Shown: positions 58,509 through 64,000 of the stretch, piece after piece | Numbering within the stretch: position 1 is the stretch's first letter | Layout: each line of letters begins with the position of its first letter | Assembly: GCF_001439845.1 (NCBI RefSeq) | Contig: NZ_JYLO01000002.1 | Span: forward strand, 248,001 to 312,000 | Source of the DNA: Pseudomonas lactis | GTDB taxonomy: Bacteria; Pseudomonadota; Gammaproteobacteria; Pseudomonadales; Pseudomonadaceae | Direction: 5' to 3' | Length of the DNA stretch: 64,000 nucleotides | The notes under the pieces: model-generated | Told to the model about the DNA's origin: nothing | Databases searched by the model: none | The model's input: only the letters and a program-made list of their open reading frames with translations | Position numbers and translations under genes: made by a program

Positions 58509-59155
58509 CTGACAACGCCTTCCCCGAGGCCGACCGCCAGGCCGTCTACCGCGCCATCGCCGAACGCCGCGACATGCGCCACTTCAGCGGCGGCAATGTC
58601 GCGCCTGAACTGCTGCAACGCCTGCTCCACGCCGCGCACCAGGCGCCCAGCGTCGGCCTGATGCAGCCGTGGCGTTTTATCCGCATCAGCGATCGCCCGC
58701 TGCGCAGCCAGATTCAACAGTTGGTGGAAGAAGAGCGCGTACGCACAGCCGAAGCATTGGGCGAGCGCTCCGATGCGTTCATGAAACTCAAGGTCGAAGG
58801 CATCAACGACTGTGCCGAGGTACTGGTCGCAGCGCTGATGGACGACCGCGAGCGCCATATCTTCGGGCGCCGCACCTTGCCGGAAATGGACATGGCCTCG
58901 CTCTCCTGCGCGATCCAGAACCTGTGGTTGGCGGCGCGCGTGGAAGGATTGGGCATGGGCTGGGTTTCGCTGTTCGATCCCCAGGCCCTGGCCGAGCTGC
59001 TGGGCTTGCCGCCCGGCGCAAAACCCCTGGCTGTGTTGTGCCTGGGGCCGGTGGCCGAGTTTTACCCGGCACCGATGTTGCAGCTAGAAGGCTGGGCCGA
59101 GCCGCGACCGCTAAGTGACATGCTGTATGAAAACACGTGGGGAGTGAGTCAATGA
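58505..59155 (+). CDS. bluB: 5,6-dimethylbenzimidazole synthase
   Basis: A 216-residue nitroreductase-fold enzyme that breaks up reduced FMN with oxygen to make DMB, the lower ligand of B12. Sites: [20 protein letters not shown] near residue 17, [13 protein letters not shown] near 55 and [20 protein letters not shown] near 154. The ATG at 58505 overlaps the cobB stop. A frame open further upstream is REP sequence. No proper ribosome site of its own is seen, so coupling to cobB is likely. The presence of BluB shows aerobic, self-sufficient B12 synthesis. Confidence 0.94.
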   Translation: MTDNAFPEADRQAVYRAIAERRDMRHFSGGNVAPELLQRLLHAAHQAPSVGLMQPWRFIRISDRPLRSQIQQLVEEERVRTAEALGERSDAFMKLKVEGINDCAEVLVAALMDDRERHIFGRRTLPEMDMASLSCAIQNLWLAARVEGLGMGWVSLFDPQALAELLGLPPGAKPLAVLCLGPVAEFYPAPMLQLEGWAEPRPLSDMLYENTWGVSQ

Positions 59156-60060
59156 GTGTGGCCTTGCTGTGTGTGGCTGCGGTGGCGCTGGATGCGCTGC
59201 TGGGTGAGCCCAGGCGCTGGCATCCGCTGGTGGCGTTCGGCAATTTCGCCGGGCGCATCGAGCAACGCTTCAATAGCGGTGGGCGTGGCTGGCGCAGCCA
59301 TGGCGTGACCGCGTGGTTTATCGCCGTGGTGCCGCTGACCCTGCTGGCCACGGCGTTGTCGTGGGCGCCCTATATCGGCTGGCTGCTGGAGATTATGGCG
59401 TTGTACTGCGCCCTGGGCATGCGCAGCCTGGGTGAGCACGTAACCCCAGTGGCCCAGGCCCTGCGCCGTGATGATCTGGACGAAGCGCGCACCCGTGTGA
59501 GTTACCTGGTCAGCCGCCAGACCAGCGAACTGGACCGCACTGAAGTCGCCCGTGCTGCCACCGAATCGGTGCTGGAGAACGGCAGCGATGCGGTATTCGC
59601 CGCGTTGTTCTGGTTTGTGGTAGCCGGTGTGCCGGGCGTGGTGCTCTATCGCTTGAGCAACACCCTGGACGCCATGTGGGGCTATCGCAATGAGCGCTTT
59701 GAGCGCTTCGGCTGGGCAGCCGCCAGGATCGATGATGTGCTCAACTATATTCCTGCGCGTTTGGTGGCCTTAACCTACGCGTTATTGGGTAAAACCCGCC
59801 TGGCGCTCAAATGCTGGCGCACCCAGGGCCCGACTTGGGACAGCCCCAACGCCGGCCCGGTGATGGCGGCAGGGGCCGGCGCCTTGGGTGTGGAGCTCGG
59901 CGGCGCGGCGATTTATCACGGCGAGGTGCACCAGCGCCCGCCATTGGGCGAAGGCCCGCCGGCCGACGCCGATTCCATTGATCGCGGCTGGCAACTGGTG
60001 CAGCGCGGCGTATGGTTGTGGCTGCTGGTCCTGTGCGTGGGGGCGCAAATCTATGCTTGA
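59152..60060 (+). CDS. cobD: Adenosylcobinamide-phosphate synthase (CobD/CbiB)
   Basis: A 302-residue inner-membrane enzyme with four or five spans ([80 protein letters not shown]). It has the family stretch [20 protein letters not shown] near residue 17 and [19 protein letters not shown] near 140. It joins aminopropanol phosphate to adenosylcobyric acid. It overlaps bluB by 4 bases and cobC by 8. Confidence 0.95.
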   Translation: MSVALLCVAAVALDALLGEPRRWHPLVAFGNFAGRIEQRFNSGGRGWRSHGVTAWFIAVVPLTLLATALSWAPYIGWLLEIMALYCALGMRSLGEHVTPVAQALRRDDLDEARTRVSYLVSRQTSELDRTEVARAATESVLENGSDAVFAALFWFVVAGVPGVVLYRLSNTLDAMWGYRNERFERFGWAAARIDDVLNYIPARLVALTYALLGKTRLALKCWRTQGPTWDSPNAGPVMAAGAGALGVELGGAAIYHGEVHQRPPLGEGPPADADSIDRGWQLVQRGVWLWLLVLCVGAQIYA

Positions 60061-61042
60061 ACATGGTGGTCGGCTGCGTAAGGCCGCGATTGAGTACGGC
60101 ATTTCCGAAGCGGATTGGCTCGACCTGTCCAGCGGCCTGGCGCCCTGGCCGTGGCCGATTCCCGAGATTCCCTTGCGTGCCTGGGCGCGCTTGCCGGAAA
60201 CCGATGACGGTTTGGAGAAGGCTGCCAGCGAGTACTACGGCGCCGGCCCGTTGCTGCCGGTGCCGGGCTCCCAGGCGGCGATCCAACTGCTGCCGCGCCT
60301 GCGTCGTTCCGGCAAGGTCGGCGTGCTTTCGCCCTGTTACGCCGAGCACGCCGAAGCCTGGCGCCGCGCCGGTTATGTGGTGCGCGAAGTGCAGGAGCAG
60401 GAAGTCGACTTCTTTCTCGACAGCCTCGACGTGCTAGTCGTGGTCAACCCCAACAACCCCACGGGCTTGAGCCTGAGCCCGCAGCGCCTGCTGGATTGGC
60501 ATGCGCGGTTGGCCCAACGTGGTGGCTGGCTGGTGGTGGACGAGGCGTTTATTGACGTAACCCCGGACTTGAGCCTGGCCAGCCATGCCGATCAGGTCGG
60601 CTTGATCGTGCTGCGCTCATTCGGCAAGTTCTTCGGCCTGGCCGGCGTGCGCCTGGGCTTTGTGCTGGCCGAGCGCAAGTTGCTCAAGCTGTTGGCCGAA
60701 CAGGTCGGGCCCTGGGCCGTCAGTGGGCCGACGCGGGTGCTGGGCCAAGTGTGCCTGCGCGATACCGCCGGGCATGCGCTCCAGCGCAGTCGTTGCATCG
60801 CAGCCGGCCAGCGTCTGTTCGAGTTGCTTGAGCGCCGCGGCCTTCAACCTCACGGCGGCTGCGCCTTGTTCCAGTGGTTGATTACCCCCCACGCTGAACG
60901 GCTGTACGAATTCATGGCCCAGCGCGGCATCCTGCTGCGCCTGTTTGTGCACAACAGCAGCGTGCGCTTGGGCCTGCCCGACACCGACGCCGACTGGCTG
61001 CGCCTTGACGAAGCCCTGGCCGCCTACAAGGACGCCACATGA
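60053..61042 (+). CDS. cobC: Threonine-phosphate decarboxylase
   Basis: A 329-residue PLP aminotransferase-fold enzyme that gives (R)-1-amino-2-propanol phosphate for the nucleotide loop. PLP sites: [16 protein letters not shown] near residue 139, DEAFIDVTP near 165 and the PLP lysine in [16 protein letters not shown] near 191-206. It starts inside the last codons of cobD (8-base overlap) and its stop overlaps cobQ, so translation is coupled on both sides. Confidence 0.94.
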   Translation: MLEHGGRLRKAAIEYGISEADWLDLSSGLAPWPWPIPEIPLRAWARLPETDDGLEKAASEYYGAGPLLPVPGSQAAIQLLPRLRRSGKVGVLSPCYAEHAEAWRRAGYVVREVQEQEVDFFLDSLDVLVVVNPNNPTGLSLSPQRLLDWHARLAQRGGWLVVDEAFIDVTPDLSLASHADQVGLIVLRSFGKFFGLAGVRLGFVLAERKLLKLLAEQVGPWAVSGPTRVLGQVCLRDTAGHALQRSRCIAAGQRLFELLERRGLQPHGGCALFQWLITPHAERLYEFMAQRGILLRLFVHNSSVRLGLPDTDADWLRLDEALAAYKDAT

Positions 61043-62490
61043 CCACGTTGATGGTGCAGGGCACCACCTCTGACGCCGGCAAAAGCACCCTGGTGACCGC
61101 GCTGTGTCGCTGGCTGGTACGCCAGGGCGTCGCGGTGGCACCGTTCAAACCGCAGAACATGGCGCTCAACAGCGCGGTGACCGCCGAAGGCGGCGAGATC
61201 GGCCGCGCCCAGGCGGTGCAGGCCCAGGCCGCCAACCTGGCGCCCCACACCGACATGAACCCTGTGTTGCTCAAGCCCAACAGCGACACCGGCGCCCAAG
61301 TGATCATCCATGGCCGTGCCGTTACCAGCATGAATGCCGTGGCCTACCACGACTACAAAGCCATTGCGATGCAAGCGGTGTTGGCCTCCCACGCGCGCTT
61401 GCGTGAGGCCTACCCGGTGGTGATGGTGGAAGGCGCGGGCTCCCCGGCCGAGATCAACCTGCGCGCCAATGACATCGCCAACATGGGCTTCGCCGAGGCG
61501 GTGGACTGCCCGGTGCTGTTGATCGCAGACATCAATCGCGGCGGCGTGTTCGCCCATCTGGTCGGCACCCTGGAACTGCTGTCGCCCAGTGAGCAGGCGC
61601 GGGTCAAGGGCTTCATCATCAACCGTTTTCGCGGTGATATCGCGTTACTGCAACCCGGGCTGGATTGGCTCGAAGCGCGCACCGGCAAGCCGGTGGTCGG
61701 CGTGCTGCCCTACGTGATGGACCTGCACCTGGAGGCAGAAGACGGCATCGACCAGCGCCAGATCGACAAGGCCTCCCAGGTGCTCAAGGTAGTGGTGCCG
61801 GTGCTCCCGCGCATCAGCAACCATACCGACTTCGACCCGCTGCGCTTGCACCCCCAGGTGGATTTGCAGTTCGTCGGGCCGGGCCAGGCGATACCTGCCG
61901 CTGACCTGATCATCCTGCCGGGCTCGAAAAGCGTGCGCAGTGACCTGGCCTATCTGCGTGCCAATGGCTGGGACACCGCCGTGGCGCGACACCTGCGTTA
62001 TGGCGGCAAGGTGCTGGGGATTTGCGGCGGTTTGCAGATGCTTGGCGAGCAAGTCCATGACCCGTTGGGCCTGGAAGGGCTTGCGGGCTCCAGCGACGGC
62101 CTCGGGTTACTGGCGTTCAGCACCACCCTGGAACAAGAGAAGCAGTTGCGCAACGTGCGTGGACGCCTGGTGTTGGAAGACGCTGAAGTCAGCGGTTATG
62201 AAATCCATGCCGGGGTCACCTGCGGCGCTGCCTTGGCAAGCGCTGCGGTGCTGCTGGACGATGGCCGCAGCGATGGCGCACAGAGCCCCGATGGGCAAAT
62301 TCTAGGCACCTACCTGCACGGCTTATTCGAGACCCCGGCAGCGTGCAGCGCCTTGCTGCGTTGGGCCGGGTTGCAGGACGTACAAGAGGTGAATTATCAC
62401 GGCCTGCGCGAGCGCGATATCGAGCGCTTGGCGGACTTGGTGGAGCATCACCTGGATACCGATTTATTACGCAAGCTATGTGGGATCTGA
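61039..62490 (+). CDS. cobQ: Cobyric acid synthase
   Basis: A 483-residue glutamine amidotransferase. The P-loop ATPase part is [20 protein letters not shown] near residue 4, with [20 protein letters not shown] near 38. The class I glutaminase triad is Cys in [13 protein letters not shown] near 333 and His in [10 protein letters not shown] near 427. It amidates the b, d, e and g side chains. The end TGTGGGATCTGA resembles the first bases of a REP unit, which may be chance. It starts with a 4-base overlap on cobC. Confidence 0.95.
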   Translation: MTTLMVQGTTSDAGKSTLVTALCRWLVRQGVAVAPFKPQNMALNSAVTAEGGEIGRAQAVQAQAANLAPHTDMNPVLLKPNSDTGAQVIIHGRAVTSMNAVAYHDYKAIAMQAVLASHARLREAYPVVMVEGAGSPAEINLRANDIANMGFAEAVDCPVLLIADINRGGVFAHLVGTLELLSPSEQARVKGFIINRFRGDIALLQPGLDWLEARTGKPVVGVLPYVMDLHLEAEDGIDQRQIDKASQVLKVVVPVLPRISNHTDFDPLRLHPQVDLQFVGPGQAIPAADLIILPGSKSVRSDLAYLRANGWDTAVARHLRYGGKVLGICGGLQMLGEQVHDPLGLEGLAGSSDGLGLLAFSTTLEQEKQLRNVRGRLVLEDAEVSGYEIHAGVTCGAALASAAVLLDDGRSDGAQSPDGQILGTYLHGLFETPAACSALLRWAGLQDVQEVNYHGLRERDIERLADLVEHHLDTDLLRKLCGI

Positions 62491-62510
62491 AGATGTTTAC
62501 ACGACCCCAT

Positions 62511-62540
62511 CGTGGGAGCTGGCTTGCCTGCGATAGCGCC
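62511..62540. repeat. Single REP unit in the cobQ-cobP gap
   Basis: CGTGGGAGCTGGCTTGCCTG with CGATAGCG, no partner unit nearby. Confidence 0.8.
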
Positions 62541-62582
62541 CTGGCGGCCGCCTCATGTCCACCTGACGCACCACAATCTAAC

Positions 62583-62671
62583 TGTGGGAGCAGGCTTGCT
62601 CGCGAATGCGTTGGGTCAGCCATGGCTGCATTCACTGACACACCCTATTCGCGAGCAAGCCCGCTTCCACA
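62583..62671. repeat. REPIN in the cobQ-cobP gap
   Basis: TGTGGGAGCAGGCTTGCTCG on the left and GCGAGCAAGCCCGCTTCCACA-type unit on the right (arms TGTGGGAGC and GCTTCCACA differ by one base). The spacer has a short dyad GTCAGCCATGGCTG. Confidence 0.88.
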
Positions 62672-62692
62672 TGGTTTACCAGGGGTCTTTGC

Positions 62693-63214
62693 ATGCATCA
62701 ATTGATCCTCGGCGGCGCCCGTTCGGGCAAGAGCCGCCTGGCCGAAAAGCTTGCCGCACAGAGCGGGCTTGCCGTCATTTATATCGCCACCAGCCAACCT
62801 CTCGACGGTGAGATGAACGAGCGCGTCGCGCTGCACCGCCAGCGTCGGCCCGACCATTGGGGCCTGGTTGAAGAACCCATCGACCTGGCGCGCGTGCTGC
62901 GTGAAAACGCCGCCACTGATCGCTGCCTGCTGGTGGATTGCCTGACCTTATGGCTCACCAACCTGCTGATGCTCGAAGACCCGGCGCGCCTTGCATCCGA
63001 GCGTGATCACCTGCTGCAAACCCTGGCCTCGCTGCCGGGGGAAATCATTTTTGTCAGCAACGAGACCGGTCTGGGTGTCGTGCCGCTGGGCGAATTGACT
63101 CGCCGCTATGTGGATGAAGCCGGTTGGCTGCATCAAGCCCTGGCCGAGCAATGTCAGCGCGTTGTGCTGACGGTTGCCGGCCTGCCCCTGACTTTGAAAG
63201 GTACTGCGTTATGA
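62693..63214 (+). CDS. cobP: Bifunctional adenosylcobinamide kinase/adenosylcobinamide-phosphate guanylyltransferase
   Basis: A 173-residue enzyme (CobU type). P-loop [13 protein letters not shown] is at residues 6-18. The guanylylated His is in [15 protein letters not shown] near 46. [11 protein letters not shown] is near 81, and [11 protein letters not shown] near 121. It phosphorylates adenosylcobinamide and activates it with GTP. It overlaps cobT by 4 bases. Confidence 0.95.
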   Translation: MHQLILGGARSGKSRLAEKLAAQSGLAVIYIATSQPLDGEMNERVALHRQRRPDHWGLVEEPIDLARVLRENAATDRCLLVDCLTLWLTNLLMLEDPARLASERDHLLQTLASLPGEIIFVSNETGLGVVPLGELTRRYVDEAGWLHQALAEQCQRVVLTVAGLPLTLKGTAL

Positions 63215-64000
63215 CCGATTCCTGGTGGCTCAACCCCTGCAAGACCATTGATGCCACGGCCCACGAACAGGCGCTGGCGCGTCAGCAGCAGTTGACCAAA
63301 CCCGCCGGCTCCCTCGGCCAGTTGGAAGCGTTGGCGGTGCAGCTGGCAGGTTTGCAAGGCCAGGCCAAGCCCTCGGTAGAACACCTGTGGATCGCGATTT
63401 TTGCTGGCGATCACGGTGTGGTCGCTGAAGGTGTATCGGCATTTCCCCAGGCGGTCACTGGCCAGATGCTGCAAAACTTCGTCACCGGTGGTGCGGCAAT
63501 CAGCGTGCTGGCGCGGCAACTGCAAGCGCAATTGGAAGTGGTCGACCTCGGCACCGTCACGCCGTCCTTGGATTTGCCCGGCGTTCGTCACCTGAATATC
63601 GGCGCGGGCACGGCCAATTTCGTCCATGGCCCGGCGATGACCCAGGCCCAAGGGCAACTGGCCCTGAACGCCGGGCGAGACAGCGCACGCCGCGCCCTGC
63701 AAAGCGGTGCGCAGTTGTTTATCGGCGGCGAGATGGGCATCGGCAACACCACCGCGGCCAGTGCCTTGGCTTGCGCATTGCTGGATTGCCAGGTCACTGA
63801 CCTCACAGGCCCTGGCACCGGTTTGAACGCTGCTGGGGTCAGCCACAAGGTCGCGGTCATTGAACGGGCCTTGGCGTTGCACGCCGGCCAGCGCAGCGAT
63901 GCGCTGCAAACCCTGTTCAATCTCGGCGGTTTTGAAATAGCCGCGCTGGTCGGCGCCTACCTGGCCTGCGCCCAGGAAGGCATCGTGGTGCTGGTGGATG
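63211..64000 (+). CDS. cobT: Nicotinate-nucleotide-dimethylbenzimidazole phosphoribosyltransferase, 3' end cut by window
   Basis: The first 263 codons of CobT; the full protein is near 350 residues. Start ATG at 63211 overlaps the cobP stop. Sites: [13 protein letters not shown] near residue 31, [20 protein letters not shown] near 62, [15 protein letters not shown] near 90 and [20 protein letters not shown] near 173. It joins DMB to ribose phosphate from nicotinate mononucleotide, making alpha-ribazole phosphate. The catalytic Glu near the C-terminus is outside the window. Confidence 0.96.
   Translation, partial: MTDSWWLNPCKTIDATAHEQALARQQQLTKPAGSLGQLEALAVQLAGLQGQAKPSVEHLWIAIFAGDHGVVAEGVSAFPQAVTGQMLQNFVTGGAAISVLARQLQAQLEVVDLGTVTPSLDLPGVRHLNIGAGTANFVHGPAMTQAQGQLALNAGRDSARRALQSGAQLFIGGEMGIGNTTAASALACALLDCQVTDLTGPGTGLNAAGVSHKVAVIERALALHAGQRSDALQTLFNLGGFEIAALVGAYLACAQEGIVVLVD

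Larger units (their letters stand above)
62491..62692. other. REP-filled gap inside the cob operon
   Basis: The only large gap in the cob operon, 202 bases between cobQ and cobP. It contains a lone REP unit (62511-62540) and a full REPIN (62583-62671). These may set different mRNA levels for cobO-Q and cobP-T. No promoter is recognised. Confidence 0.6.

Noticed and set aside
1006..62671. Repeated palindromes as a CRISPR array
   Set aside because: The copies are spread over the window, inverted within pairs, and not regularly spaced. They are REP/REPIN elements.

Overview
The window is a chromosomal segment of a Pseudomonas of the fluorescens group. The sequence evidence is high G+C coding DNA, gene order shared with P. 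aeruginosa (as recalled) in blocks such as PA3228-PA3223 (ABC transporter/ppiA/hydrolase/LysR/azoR3), PA1414-PA1421 (small gene/symporter/gbuA) and relA-rlmD-cysM, and about a dozen REP/REPIN palindromes of the GTGGGAG or GTAGGAG type that sit between genes. I see no rRNA, tRNA, prophage, insertion sequence or CRISPR array. Nearly all of the DNA is core or near-core, with a few accessory modules.

Layout. 1-5 kb: 3' end of hrpA, a FabH-like ketoacyl synthase, an ECF sigma factor with a zinc anti-sigma partner, and a porin. 5-7.7 kb: a GNAT/FemAB-like protein, a brnTA toxin-antitoxin pair with an obvious operator, and aqpZ. 7.8-13.2 kb: ABC exporter, ppiA, alpha/beta hydrolase, LysR, small secreted protein, azoreductase. 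13.2-16.8 kb: a possible sRNA or leader with a strong terminator, an EamA permease, and an MDR/SDR oxidoreductase pair divergent from a TetR gene with a 21-bp-armed double operator. 16.8-20.5 kb: MscS-type channel, DEAD-box helicase, small proteins. 20.6-24.5 kb: copper resistance operon copABCD. 24.5-30.3 kb: lipoprotein, TorF-like porin, cvfB, DUF2177, MFS/LysR pair. 30.4-34.9 kb: a 40-codon PA1414-type gene, symporter and guanidinobutyrase/agmatinase with a divergent LysR gene, and a DTW protein. 35-41.2 kb: cysM-rlmD-relA-mazG-DUF2058. 41.3-46.6 kb: a Fur-boxed three-gene siderophore operon (one NIS synthetase, one MFS exporter, one TonB receptor). 46.7-54.7 kb: small protein, DUF3108, purN-purM, DUF2066, PerM-like permease, hda, two NlpC/P60 lipoproteins. 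54.8-64 kb: sorbosone-dehydrogenase-like lipoprotein, then a cobalamin riboswitch driving cobO-cobB-bluB-cobD-cobC-cobQ-cobP-cobT (cobT runs off the window).

How parts work together. The cob genes form one tightly overlapped transcription unit covering corrin a,c-diamide synthesis, adenosylation, lower-ligand (DMB) synthesis and nucleotide loop assembly, under B12 feedback. The siderophore genes overlap by 11 and 4 bases and form a complete make-export-reimport unit. Copper genes encode periplasmic oxidase, outer-membrane protein, periplasmic carrier and inner-membrane protein.

The most interesting points are the minimal NIS siderophore operon, a REP element that has become the last 27 codons of cobB and abuts the bluB start, the SicX/PA1414-type locus, the TetR double operator, and several unassigned operator-like palindromes. 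All family assignments come from reading motifs and gene order by eye. No database search was run.
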